Made by a program: the position numbers and the translations under genes. The notes beneath the pieces are model-generated. The model worked only from the letters and a program-made list of their open reading frames with translations, had not been told where the DNA came from and ran no database searches. DNA of 64,000 nucleotides. Source: Granulicella sp. dw_53 (GTDB taxonomy: Bacteria; Acidobacteriota; Terriglobia; Terriglobales; Acidobacteriaceae). Location of the stretch: contig NZ_JAAVUR010000009.1 of assembly GCF_018449545.1 (NCBI RefSeq), positions 1-64,000 of the forward strand. The letters run 5' to 3'. Of the stretch, positions 47,231 through 55,427 are shown in pieces (within the stretch, counting starts at the first letter, position 1; the number at the start of each line of letters is the position of its first letter).

Positions 47231-47253
47231 GCTGCAGGAGACCTTCCTGCAGC
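47231..47253 (+). promoter_or_regulatory. Perfect stem-loop in a 5' leader
   Basis: GCTGCAGGA pairs with TCCTGCAGC across a five-base loop (GACCT). It is 78 bases before the ATG of the downstream gene and just after the candidate TATAAT. No T tract follows, so it may be an RNA or protein-binding regulatory site, not a terminator. Confidence 0.5.
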
Positions 47254-47331
47254 GGAGATCCTGTGCGTTGTGGCTTCTCTGTTCCTGATTCTGATGCTAT
47301 GCGGTTATGGAATTCATTTGGAGGAGGAGAG

Positions 47332-48540
47332 ATGCAGCGAATATTTGAGCGCATACACGTTCGCGTGGCCTTGCGAGGCATCCTGACCACTCTTGTTGCG
47401 GCCTTGCTAGGAACGGCGTCGCTTTGGGCGTATCCGAAAAAGGGCGCCCCTGCTCCTCCTTTGGATACTCTGAAGCTGCTGCAAGCCCCCTTGGGAGCGA
47501 AAGCGGACTGGGCGAGCCTGAAGGGTAAGGTTGTGGTGCTGGAGTTCTGGGCCACCTGGTGTTCTCCTTGCGTGGCGAGCCTTCCGCATCTCAATCAGCT
47601 TGTGGAGTCGCTCGATCCGGCGAAGTTCCAGTTCCTCTCCATCGATGATGAGGACCTGAAGGCTGTACAAACCTTTTTAACCAAGAAGAAGATGTCGGGT
47701 TGGGCTGGCGTCGATGCTTCAGGCGGCGTCTTCACTCTGTATGGAGTCGAAGCAAGGCCGACGACCATCATCGTGGATCGAAACGGGAAGATTGCCGCGA
47801 TCACGGATATTGAGTCGGTGAACGCCGACGATCTGCGGGCAGTGGCAGCAGGAAAAGACGTAGCCTTCAAACCGATGCTGGAGATCACCGAGACGAGCGC
47901 TCCCTCCCGCACGGACGCCGAGAACCCTTTGTTTGCCGTGTCTGTCAGCAAGGCTTTGCCCGATGCGAAGACGTCCATCGCCAAACATCCGCCAACCGGA
48001 ACAGACTTGCTTGGAATGGACGCCGATAGCCTTATCACAGACGTACTCGACGTATTTGAGAGTCACTATGTGCTCAAAGACCCGCTGCCAGCAGGGCGCT
48101 ACGATGTCCGCGTGAACTCTACTGGCGTGCCGCAGACCCTGAACGATGCGGTGGTCCGGCAGGCCGTCCTTGCCGCCTTGCATCTGCAGATCCAGCCGAA
48201 GACCCTGACGAGGCCAGCGTATATTCTCCGGGCCACCGATGCGAGTAAGAGGCTACTTAGTCCGTCGGCTTCGACCCATGGGGTGAAGCGAGGCTACTGG
48301 CACGGCAACTTTATTCTTATGAACGGAACGATGGACGATCTTGCCTATGTGTTGGCGACTGGGCTGGAGAACCCCGTACTGAACGAGACAGGCATCGACG
48401 GCGCCTATGATGCGAGGTTCAAAGTTGCCGGAGGAGACGTCGACAGCCTGAATGCCGTCCTCAAAGAGACCCTGGGGCTGGAGCTTGTTCCGGGCAACCA
48501 GGAGATGGCGATTACAGTGCTCGAAGTGAGCAAGCAATAG
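47332..48540 (+). CDS. Thioredoxin-like (TlpA) domain fused to a TIGR03435 domain
   Basis: 402 residues. A signal peptide (RVALRGILTTLVAALLGTAS) is followed by a TlpA/thioredoxin-fold domain, about residues 45-180, with the CxxC motif in WATWCSPC (Cys77 and Cys80), and ARPTTIIVDRNGKIA with the cis-Pro region. The C-terminal half (about 200-402) matches TIGR03435: LITDVLDVFESHYVL, LNDAVVRQAVLAALHLQIQPKT and LGLELVPGNQEMAITVLEVSKQ. GGAGGAGGA precedes the ATG. The fusion suggests that TIGR03435 domains act with envelope thiol-disulfide chemistry, but this is inference. Confidence 0.88.
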   Translation: MQRIFERIHVRVALRGILTTLVAALLGTASLWAYPKKGAPAPPLDTLKLLQAPLGAKADWASLKGKVVVLEFWATWCSPCVASLPHLNQLVESLDPAKFQFLSIDDEDLKAVQTFLTKKKMSGWAGVDASGGVFTLYGVEARPTTIIVDRNGKIAAITDIESVNADDLRAVAAGKDVAFKPMLEITETSAPSRTDAENPLFAVSVSKALPDAKTSIAKHPPTGTDLLGMDADSLITDVLDVFESHYVLKDPLPAGRYDVRVNSTGVPQTLNDAVVRQAVLAALHLQIQPKTLTRPAYILRATDASKRLLSPSASTHGVKRGYWHGNFILMNGTMDDLAYVLATGLENPVLNETGIDGAYDARFKVAGGDVDSLNAVLKETLGLELVPGNQEMAITVLEVSKQ

Positions 48541-48870
48541 ACGAGCAGGCCCGTCGCCATCCATGGCAGGAGGCGGACGGGATTCGCTGGAGACTTCTGG
48601 GCGATGAGCGGTACGAGCGTGTCGTCTGAAGACCGACCGCATAGTCTTGCGCACTCGCTCCAAACCCAACAAGGCGACCATTTAGGTCATTGGGTTTGTA
48701 GATTTCTCTTTGAGGAGACCCCTTCCACTGCGCGCCGTCCCATATAAAGATCTACCCGGTATTCCCGTTGCTCTAAAATGTTTGGAGAAGGAATCGCTGC
48801 GCATGCATTCACACGGTCGATCTTCCCGAGGCGAAGAGACCTGATCGGCACGCGCGATAGAAAGGTTGAG
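48541..48870. other. Gap before the truncated kinase gene, with one hairpin
   Basis: No gene seen. The only clear structure is a hairpin at 48662-48697, in which AAACCCAA pairs with TTGGGTTT and encloses GACC/GGTC. The remaining sequence leads to AAAGGTTGAG before the next ATG. Confidence 0.4.
48662..48697 (+). terminator. Possible terminator hairpin after the thioredoxin-TIGR03435 gene
   Basis: AAACCCAA pairs with TTGGGTTT and includes an inner stem GACC/GGTC, followed by a weak GTAGATTTCTCTTT tail. It lies about 120 bases after the gene, so the assignment is tentative; it may be a regulatory hairpin. Confidence 0.4.
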
Positions 48871-49686
48871 ATGAGCACGGTCGTTTCGACTTTGACAGAT
48901 ACCGGTCTGGAAGTGATCAATCTCCGCAGTGACCCTGCGTTTGCGGAGAGGCAGTTGCACGTCCGCGATGTTGCAACGCAGCTCGAAGGGATGCAGCGGC
49001 TGGCGCGTGCCTTTGTCGAACGTCCCGAGACCGTCTTGCAAGAGCTGGTGAACGCTGCCGTCGCCCTGTGTGGTGCGGACAGCGCAGGCATCAGCATGGA
49101 GCAGGAGCAGAAGACTGACGAGCACTTCTACCAGTGGGTCGCGACGGCGGGCCAGTACTCGGGCTTTTTGAATGCGACGCTTCCGCGCTATCCGAGCGCG
49201 TGCGGCGTATGCCTGGAGCGCGGACAGCCGCAGCTCTTTCGGGTGTCGCAACGCTTCTTCGAGTTGATGGGTACGGAGGCTCCGACCGTAACGGACGGCA
49301 TCCTGATCCCCTGGCAGGTGGAGGAGATGCGCGGCACGATCTGGATTATGGCGCATGGGAGGACGGAGGCGTTCGATGGGAACGACCTTCGCATGATAGA
49401 GGTGCTCGCCGACTTTGCAGCGATGGGCGTACGACAGCTAGGCCAACAGAAGCTGCTGATGCGGCAGGCCACGGCTGCAGCCGCAGCCGCGATGGCCAAC
49501 GAGCTGGCACATAGCATCAACAATCCCCTGCAGAGCTTGACCAACGTGGTGTATCTCGCAGCCGAAGGCGGGAGCGGCGGTGACGCGCAGGCACTGGCCA
49601 AGGAGCTCTCCGGCGATCTTCAGCGGCTGTCTGTGCTGGTGAGCAAGTTGTTGGCCCTGCCGGCAGCGGCGTTACAGCCTAAGTAG
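48871..49686 (+). CDS. GAF-HisKA protein lacking the ATPase domain
   Basis: 271 residues. The GAF domain (about residues 50-200) has LCGADSAGISMEQEQ and YPSACGVCLERGQPQLF, then a dimerisation helix with the histidine in ANELAHSINNPLQSLTNVVYLA, which is the kinase H-box. The protein ends only 40 residues later and no HATPase domain follows in any frame. It cannot autophosphorylate alone; it may be a phosphotransfer or sensor subunit, or a truncated gene. ATG is preceded by AAAGGTTGAG. Its 3' end overlaps the convergent sigma factor gene by eight bases. Confidence 0.78.
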   Translation: MSTVVSTLTDTGLEVINLRSDPAFAERQLHVRDVATQLEGMQRLARAFVERPETVLQELVNAAVALCGADSAGISMEQEQKTDEHFYQWVATAGQYSGFLNATLPRYPSACGVCLERGQPQLFRVSQRFFELMGTEAPTVTDGILIPWQVEEMRGTIWIMAHGRTEAFDGNDLRMIEVLADFAAMGVRQLGQQKLLMRQATAAAAAAMANELAHSINNPLQSLTNVVYLAAEGGSGGDAQALAKELSGDLQRLSVLVSKLLALPAAALQPK

Positions 49687-50245
49687 ACCGCTGTTCCGTC
49701 GCAGCCAAAGGAAACGCGCAGGTGCAATCGATGCAACCATGCGTGGCACACACACCGCAGCAACGCAGGAGCTGTTTGCGCAGGGCGGCGCGTGCCCGGT
49801 GAGCGCGGACGGCGGCGTTGCCGGGCGTAATTGCCTGCGAGTGGGCATAGTTGGAGAGCGTGACTTCGCCGAGATCGACCTCGCGTAGAAGAGACGCGTA
49901 AGCAGGGGTGAGCATATCGAGAGCATGCGCGATGCATTGACAGGCCGTGTCGTGCAGGAGCGGGTCGGGGTGAACTTCGGTCTCCAGCTCCTGAACCCAG
50001 CGCTCGAGGGCGGCTCCCTCGGAGGCGCGGCGGCGGTAGTGGTCGATGATGGCGTTGCGGAGGATGCGGTAGAACCACGCGACTGCGGAGTCGTTCTCAC
50101 GCAACTGCCCGGCGGAGTCGAGGATACGCAGGAAGGCGCTCTGAAGGATGTCCTCCGCGGTGGCACGGTCGTTGACGCGCCGCTGGACGAAGCCGAGGAA
50201 CTGCTGGCGGAGGTCGAGCAGCGAGTTGAGGACGATTTCAGACAT
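49679..50245 (-). CDS. ECF sigma factor with cysteine-rich C-terminal tail (CorE-like)
   Basis: 188 residues. Region 2 is visible in VQRRVNDRATAEDILQSAFLRILD and AVAWFYRILRNAIIDHYRRR; region 4 with a helix-turn-helix is VTLSNYAHSQAITPGNAAVRAHRARAALRK. Residues 162-176 carry six cysteines in the pattern CC-x2-C-x4-C-x2-C-x-C (CCGVCATHGCIDCTC). Such tails occur in the metal-sensing CorE sigma factors of Myxococcus, which need no anti-sigma factor. No anti-sigma gene is adjacent here. The start was set at the ATG before SEIVLNSLLD. A tiny Cys-rich gene lies just upstream on the same strand. Confidence 0.88.
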   Translation of the reverse strand: MSEIVLNSLLDLRQQFLGFVQRRVNDRATAEDILQSAFLRILDSAGQLRENDSAVAWFYRILRNAIIDHYRRRASEGAALERWVQELETEVHPDPLLHDTACQCIAHALDMLTPAYASLLREVDLGEVTLSNYAHSQAITPGNAAVRAHRARAALRKQLLRCCGVCATHGCIDCTCAFPLAATEQRST

Positions 50246-50319
50246 GGGTTCAGGGGAGGCGGGCAGGAGCATCGCCTCTGCCCTCACTCCTTCGCTTGTT
50301 GGATGAGCTGGAGTGCGGT

Positions 50320-50418
50320 TTAGTCGCTGACCGGGAGGTTGCACTCCGGGCAGACACAGATCGGGCCACACTCGCAGGATGGTCCACAGGGGCAGATGCT
50401 CTTTTTCGTCGTTTGCAT
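50320..50418 (-). CDS. 32-residue metallothionein-like cysteine-rich peptide
   Basis: The frame encodes a 32-residue peptide with seven cysteines (positions 9, 11, 15, 17, 21, 23 and 26): ICPCGPSCECGPICVCPEC followed by NLPVSD. The CxC repeats spaced like this resemble small metallothioneins. AAGGAG lies seven bases upstream of the ATG, a near-perfect ribosome binding site. The gene is too short for standard gene finders. It is on the same strand as the Cys-rich sigma factor, 74 bases upstream of that start codon, so the two may be one operon. Metal binding is inference. Confidence 0.72.
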   Translation of the reverse strand: MQTTKKSICPCGPSCECGPICVCPECNLPVSD

Positions 50419-50523
50419 GTTCTTCTCCTTGAACGCCATGAGGTGCGTTCCATAGCGCTGACGCAGGAGCAGAGGGAACATTACACCTGCCGTTATTTTT
50501 TTGTGAAAAAGCTTAGGAGACCG

Positions 50524-51006
50524 TTATCCCGCCTGCTGAGCCAGGGTTTGGAGGGCTTCGCCGGAGAGACGCATGATGCGCCACTCGGTCTGGGTGGCGG
50601 CGCCGATGGACTCGTAGACGGCGATCGCAGAGGCGTTCCAGGCTAGGACGTCCCACTCCAGCCGGGGGCAGCCCTCCTCTACCGCGATGCGGGCGAGATG
50701 GGCCAGAAGGGCTTTGCCGATTCCCTGCCCTCGTTTGGCGGGGGTGACGTAGAGGTCCTCCAGCCGGATGCCGTGGTGTCCCAGCCATGTGGAGTAGCTG
50801 GTGAAGTAAAGCGCGAAGCCTGCGGGGGCGTCTTCGTGGTCGGCGATAACGCACTGGAAGCGCGGCGTGGGTCCAAAGCCATCGCGCAGGAGATCGGCTT
50901 CCGTGGCGACGACGGCGTCAGGCTCGCGCTCGTAGAGGGCGAGTTCGCGGATGAAGGTGAGGATCTGGGGGACGTCGTGCGGCGTGGCAGGGCGGATAGT
51001 CAGCAT
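50524..51006 (-). CDS. GNAT family N-acetyltransferase
   Basis: A 160-residue acyltransferase. It begins MLTIRPATPHDVPQILTFIREL, and contains YVTPAKRGQGIGKALLAHLARIAVEEG, the acetyl-CoA-binding motif (RGQGIG), followed by CPRLEWDVLAWNASAIAVYESIGA. This pattern is of the diamine N-acetyltransferase-like group. The secreted protein gene upstream ends four bases before its ATG, so the two are probably co-transcribed. Substrate unknown. Confidence 0.88.
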   Translation of the reverse strand: MLTIRPATPHDVPQILTFIRELALYEREPDAVVATEADLLRDGFGPTPRFQCVIADHEDAPAGFALYFTSYSTWLGHHGIRLEDLYVTPAKRGQGIGKALLAHLARIAVEEGCPRLEWDVLAWNASAIAVYESIGAATQTEWRIMRLSGEALQTLAQQAG

Positions 51007-51009
51007 GGG

Positions 51010-51717
51010 TTAGCGGTTGGTGTCGATCGTCTTCGGCCGGCCAGAGAGCCACTTGTCGAGCGGAATGGTAAAGGCGAAGAGCTGGTGCTTGTCGGCGGCG
51101 TTGGCAGTCGGAGCGGTGTAGATCATCTTGATGTAGATCTGCGCGTCCTTGAGGGCGGGATCTTCGAGCGCCTTGATGTCGTAGAAGAGGTATCCAGCCA
51201 GTGTGCTGTGGGGTTGGACGACGGTGGTCTTGAAGCCGAAGTCGGCGTCGTCCTGGGTGACCTTCTTGTCGATGGGTGGGTGGTGGATCTTGATAGGCGT
51301 AAGCGGAATCTTGGTGCCCTGCGCGCTCTTGAAGGTGAACATGCGGCGGTTGATCTCTTCGAGGTCGGCGGCGGGGATCTTGTCGTTGTTGGCGGAGATG
51401 AACTGGAAGCGCGCGTCGTCGAGCGTGAGCGACTGGTCGCTGTCGTTGGTGATGATGATGCGGATGGGGATGAGGGAGTGAGCGACGTAGGGCAGGCGGA
51501 AGAAGTCGCACTGCTTCTGGTCGTCGCAGGGCTCGGCCGCGATGGTGACGTGCTCGTTGGGGTGGGCATCGAAGGCCGCGTACTCCGGCGCTGGCTTGGC
51601 GGGAGGGGCTTTTTTGTCGGCGGCCTGAGCGGTGGGAACGGAGGCTAGAGCGAGCGCGGCGAGTACGAGCAGGCGCGCAGAGTCGGGAAGCGTGGGGGTC
51701 CTACGATACGCGTTCAT
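51010..51717 (-). CDS. Secreted protein of unknown function
   Basis: 235 residues with a signal peptide (ARLLVLAALALASVPTAQAA). The mature part has a beta-sandwich-like sequence: EHVTIAAEPCDDQKQCDFFRL, PIRIIITNDSDQSLTLDDARFQFIS and LAGYLFYDIKALEDPALKDAQIYI. The two close cysteines may form a disulfide. No family is recognised. ATG chosen at the leader. It is divergent from the waaA gene over 59 bases. Confidence 0.75.
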   Translation of the reverse strand: MNAYRRTPTLPDSARLLVLAALALASVPTAQAADKKAPPAKPAPEYAAFDAHPNEHVTIAAEPCDDQKQCDFFRLPYVAHSLIPIRIIITNDSDQSLTLDDARFQFISANNDKIPAADLEEINRRMFTFKSAQGTKIPLTPIKIHHPPIDKKVTQDDADFGFKTTVVQPHSTLAGYLFYDIKALEDPALKDAQIYIKMIYTAPTANAADKHQLFAFTIPLDKWLSGRPKTIDTNR

Positions 51718-51776
51718 GCAGGGTTGATTATCATCCTCGATATGACGATGGTAAACCGCAGGAAGGTAGCAGGTTG

Positions 51777-53114
51777 ATGGCGGTGTACAGCCTGCTGCTA
51801 TTTCTGACACTGGTAGTAGGCGCTCCGTACTGGCTGGTGCGGATGATGACCAGCGGAAGATACCGCGCCGGGCTCGCGGAGCGGCTGGGGCGCACTCCGG
51901 AGCGGGTGACGGTAGCGGGGAGCCAAGCTGCGGAGCAGGGGCGCGGGCTGGTTTGGGTGCATGCGGTGAGTGTGGGCGAGGTTCTGGCGGCGACTGCGTT
52001 GGTGAAGGCGCTGCAGCAAGCCGGACTGGCGGTGGCGGTATCGACGACCACACAGGCGGGGCAGGCTCTGGCGCGGAAGCGCTTTCCGGAGTGCGCGGTT
52101 TTCTACATGCCGCTGGACTTTGCGGTGCTGGTGAGGCGGTATCTGCGGGCGCTGAGGCCGAAGCTCGTGGTAACGATGGAGAGCGAGCTCTGGCCGAACA
52201 TGATTCGGGAGTGCAAGCGCGCCGGGATTCCGCTGGCGGTCGTGAATGCGCGGGTGAGCGATCGGTCCTTTCCTCGCTATATGCGTCTGCGGCGGGTTTG
52301 GGGACCGCGTCTGCGGGAGGTGACGGTGTTCCTGGCGCAGAGCGAGGAGACTGCGGCGAGGCTGCTCCGGATGGGCGTCGCGGCGGAGCGGGTGCGTGTG
52401 ACGGGAAACCTGAAGTACGACGTGCGGGCTCCGCAGGAGAACCGTATGGCAGACGCGATCCGGAAGATGGCCGCAGGACGTCCGGTGCTGGTGGCGGGCA
52501 GTACGCTTGGCCGCACGAAGGACGATGCGCTCAGTGAGGATGAGATCGTCCTTCAGGCATGGCAGGGAGCGCCGCGGCAGGAACTCGACGTGATGCTGGT
52601 GCTCGCCCCGCGCCATACGGACCGGTTTGCGGAGGTTGAGAGTGTGTTGGGAAAGTTTTGCTATAGGAAGGCGAGTAATCTGACGGGTAATATCCCGTCG
52701 AACCGTATTGCCGATACAGAGAGCATCCCACCTGCTTCCTTGGTCGAGATCGTCTTGCTGGATACCATCGGAGATCTGGCGGCGGTCTATGGAGTGGCCG
52801 ACGTGGCGTTCGTGGGCGGCAGTCTGGTAGCCAAGGGAGGCCATAATCCTCTGGAGCCCGCGCAGTTTGGAGTTCCGGTGGTGATGGGGGAGTCGTATGC
52901 GAACTTCCGCGAGATCGTCGGGGCGATGCAGGAGGCTGAGGCGATACGGATTGTGGAGCGAAGCGGCTTGGCTGATGTCTTGATGGAGCTGCTGTGCGAC
53001 CGCGAGGGCGCTGCGGCGATGGGAGGACGTGGACGAGTGGTATTCGAGGCACAGGCGGGGGCTACGGAACGGACGGTCGATGTGCTGCTGGATCTGGTCG
53101 GAGCGAAGCGGTGA
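51777..53114 (+). CDS. waaA: 3-deoxy-D-manno-octulosonic acid transferase
   Basis: WaaA (KdtA) is the inner-membrane glycosyltransferase that adds Kdo to lipid IVA. The 445-residue protein starts with a membrane anchor (YSLLLFLTLVVGAPYWLVRM) and shows WVHAVSVGEVLAATALVKAL, LVVTMESELWPNMIRECKRAGIPLAVVNARVSDRSFPRY in parts, and VAFVGGSLVAKGGHNPLEPAQFGVPVVMG. All are highly characteristic. It is the first gene of the LPS run; lpxK overlaps it by four bases (GTGA). Confidence 0.95.
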   Translation: MAVYSLLLFLTLVVGAPYWLVRMMTSGRYRAGLAERLGRTPERVTVAGSQAAEQGRGLVWVHAVSVGEVLAATALVKALQQAGLAVAVSTTTQAGQALARKRFPECAVFYMPLDFAVLVRRYLRALRPKLVVTMESELWPNMIRECKRAGIPLAVVNARVSDRSFPRYMRLRRVWGPRLREVTVFLAQSEETAARLLRMGVAAERVRVTGNLKYDVRAPQENRMADAIRKMAAGRPVLVAGSTLGRTKDDALSEDEIVLQAWQGAPRQELDVMLVLAPRHTDRFAEVESVLGKFCYRKASNLTGNIPSNRIADTESIPPASLVEIVLLDTIGDLAAVYGVADVAFVGGSLVAKGGHNPLEPAQFGVPVVMGESYANFREIVGAMQEAEAIRIVERSGLADVLMELLCDREGAAAMGGRGRVVFEAQAGATERTVDVLLDLVGAKR

Positions 53115-54184
53115 ACGCCGCCAGGAAGAGGGCGAGGAGGCCGTGGCTGTGGCCGCTGGTCCCGGTCTATGGGGCGGTGACGAGGCTACGCCGCGAGCTT
53201 TCTGGCTGGGGACTGACGCGCCGGCACTGGCTGGAGGCTCCGGTGATCAGCATTGGAAGCTGTTCCGCCGGAGGCGCTGGCAAGACTCCAGTGGTGTTGC
53301 TGCTGGCGCAGAGCCTTGCGCGGCGGGGCTACGAGGTGCGAGTTCTGACGCGCGGGTATGGGCGGCTGTCGAACGGAGTGGAGAGAGTGAACCCCGAGGG
53401 CGATGCCGCCTGGTACGGCGACGAGCCGATGCTGCTGGCGCGGCGGTCCGGGGCTCCCGTCTTCGTGGGCGCGAACCGGTACGAGGCGGGGCTGCTGGCG
53501 GAGAACGACGTCGACGAGAACCGGATCGCGGTGCATCTGTTGGACGACGGCTTCCAGCACTGGCGGTTGGGACGCGACATCGATGTGGTGCTGCTGACCC
53601 GGGAGGACATGGAGGACACGCTGTTACCGGCGGGGAACCTCCGTGAGTCGCTGGCCGCGCTGCGGGATGCGGATGTGATCGTGCTGCGTGAGGAGGAGCT
53701 GGCTTCGACCGAAGGCTTGGTTGAGAGCCTGAGACGAGGAGAACGGGCTCCGCTGGTATGGGTGGTGCGGCGGGGGCTCACGCTTCTGCAGGACGGGGGT
53801 ACGAGAGACACAGCCGCAAGAAAGGTCGAGCGTCCCGTAGCGTTCTGCGGAATTGCCCGCCCCGAAGGTTTCGCAGCGATGTTGGCCGCATGCGGGGTGG
53901 TCGCGGCAACGAGTGTGGTCTTCGCGGACCATCATCCCTACGCCGATGCGGATATGTCCCGGCTGATCGAGGCCGCGACAGAGAGTGGAGCGGACGGCTT
54001 CGTTACGACGGAGAAGGATGCCGTGAAGTTGACCGATGCGATGCGCGCTCGTCTCGAGACGATAGGACTTGTGATCACCGCGAGGCTGGAGTTGGAGCTG
54101 CTCGACGAGCGAGCGGCCATGGACAGGATGATCGCCAGGGTGAGGGCGATGGAGCGGCGGCGAGGACGGAAGGTCTGGCGCTGA
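53111..54184 (+). CDS. lpxK: Tetraacyldisaccharide 4'-kinase
   Basis: LpxK phosphorylates the 4' position of the lipid A precursor. The 357-residue protein has ISIGSCSAGGAGKTPVVLLLA with the P-loop, VRVLTRGYGRLSNG, DEPMLLARRSGAPVFVGANR, and HLLDDGFQHWRLGRDIDVVLL, which contains the catalytic Asp-Asp-Gly-Phe-Gln-His block. The C-terminal FADHHPYADADM is present. Start is GTG inside the waaA stop. Coupled translation with waaA is expected. Confidence 0.95.
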   Translation: MNAARKRARRPWLWPLVPVYGAVTRLRRELSGWGLTRRHWLEAPVISIGSCSAGGAGKTPVVLLLAQSLARRGYEVRVLTRGYGRLSNGVERVNPEGDAAWYGDEPMLLARRSGAPVFVGANRYEAGLLAENDVDENRIAVHLLDDGFQHWRLGRDIDVVLLTREDMEDTLLPAGNLRESLAALRDADVIVLREEELASTEGLVESLRRGERAPLVWVVRRGLTLLQDGGTRDTAARKVERPVAFCGIARPEGFAAMLAACGVVAATSVVFADHHPYADADMSRLIEAATESGADGFVTTEKDAVKLTDAMRARLETIGLVITARLELELLDERAAMDRMIARVRAMERRRGRKVWR

Positions 54185-54287
54185 AACTTAATTAACCTGG
54201 CGATAAAGAAAAATAGCTTGGCAATAAAGGGGGATAACCCAGCCGCAAAGGTGGGTCCTCTGGCGTGAGAAGATTGTTACTTGGTCG

Positions 54288-55427
54288 ATGGAGCGTATTT
54301 TGGTGGCGGTAAATGAACAAACCTTCCGTGTGTTGATTGTGCGTACGGGGGCGATGGGCGATGTGTTGCATGCGATGCCGGCGGTGGCGGCGTTGCGCAA
54401 GTTGCATCCTGAGTGGGAGATCGCCTGGGCGATCGAACCGCAGTGGAGCGAGCTGCTGGAGGTAGCCGGAGAGTCGACCGGGAGCTTTCGCAGCCCGAAG
54501 ATGCCGTTGGTGGATCGATGGCACGGAGTTCGCACGCGGGAGTGGAAGCGGCGTCCTGTCTCGGGAGCGACGTTCGCGGATGTGATGTCGCTGCGGCGGA
54601 ATCTGCGGGCGGGACGGTTCGACCTGTGCGTGGACATGCAGGGGCTGATCCGTTCGGCGGTGGTAGGGCGTATGGCGGGAGCGGGACAGTTTGTGGGACG
54701 TGAGGAGCCGCGGGAGCGTCTGGCGCGGATGTTCTACGAGCAGCGGGTCCCAGTTACGGCAGCCCATGTGGTCGAGCAGGGGTGCGAGTTGCTGGGCAGC
54801 GCCGTCGGCGAGGCGCTGCGGCCCACATCGGTAGCGCTGCCGGTCGACGACGCCGCAGAGACTTGGTGCGATGAGTTGCTGTCTCGGGCAGCCCCCGATG
54901 GGCGCTTCGTAGTGATCGCCCCGACGGCTGGATGGGGCGCAAAGGAGTGGCCGGTGGAGCGCTACGGCGCTCTGGCTGCCGCCTTGGGACGTGCCGGATA
55001 TGCCGTCCTGGTCAACGCCTCCGCCCCGGAGAACGCCACCGTAGATGCTCTCGTAAGATCGAGTAAGGGCTCCGCCGTAGCGATTCCCTCCTCCATTGGT
55101 CAGATGATCGCTTTGATGCGCCGCGCAAGTCTTGTGATTGCAGGAGATACGGGACCGCTGCACCTGGCTGCGGTGGTCGAGCGGCCCGTTGTGGCGATCT
55201 TCGGCCCCACCGATCCGGCGCGAACCGGACCCTATGGGGTTGGGACGATGATTCCGGGACGGGTCCTGCGCGATCCCTCTAGCGTCACCGACCACACCCG
55301 GCGCACGCCTCCCGACCAGGGACTGCTGAAGATCGAGGTGGATGAGGTGCTCGATGCCTGTCTCGCGGTGCTCAAGCAGGATCTGGGAGAGACTGGATGG
55401 GTTGGCAAGGATGAGGTGCAGCGTTGA
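54288..55427 (+). CDS. waaC: Heptosyltransferase I (glycosyltransferase family 9)
   Basis: 379 residues. WaaC transfers L-glycero-D-manno-heptose to Kdo of the LPS core. The start RVLIVRTGAMGDVLHAMPAVAALRK and HPEWEIAWAIEPQWSELLE are the usual N-terminal region, and PTAGWGAKEWPVERYGALA and VIAGDTGPLHLAAVVERPVVAIFGPTDP the C-terminal nucleotide-sugar region. Although waaF-type enzymes share this fold, order after waaA-lpxK supports WaaC. A 103-base spacer with two near-identical TGGC(G/A)ATAAAG motifs lies upstream. Confidence 0.88.
   Translation: MERILVAVNEQTFRVLIVRTGAMGDVLHAMPAVAALRKLHPEWEIAWAIEPQWSELLEVAGESTGSFRSPKMPLVDRWHGVRTREWKRRPVSGATFADVMSLRRNLRAGRFDLCVDMQGLIRSAVVGRMAGAGQFVGREEPRERLARMFYEQRVPVTAAHVVEQGCELLGSAVGEALRPTSVALPVDDAAETWCDELLSRAAPDGRFVVIAPTAGWGAKEWPVERYGALAAALGRAGYAVLVNASAPENATVDALVRSSKGSAVAIPSSIGQMIALMRRASLVIAGDTGPLHLAAVVERPVVAIFGPTDPARTGPYGVGTMIPGRVLRDPSSVTDHTRRTPPDQGLLKIEVDEVLDACLAVLKQDLGETGWVGKDEVQR

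Larger units (their letters stand above)
46974..47331. other. Upstream region of the thioredoxin-TIGR03435 gene
   Basis: No gene seen. It contains a GGGGAAAAATCCCC palindrome near 47170-47183, a TATAAT at 47209-47214 and a perfect hairpin at 47231-47253, both annotated separately. The gene to the right starts with a GGAGGAGGA ribosome binding site. Confidence 0.45.
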
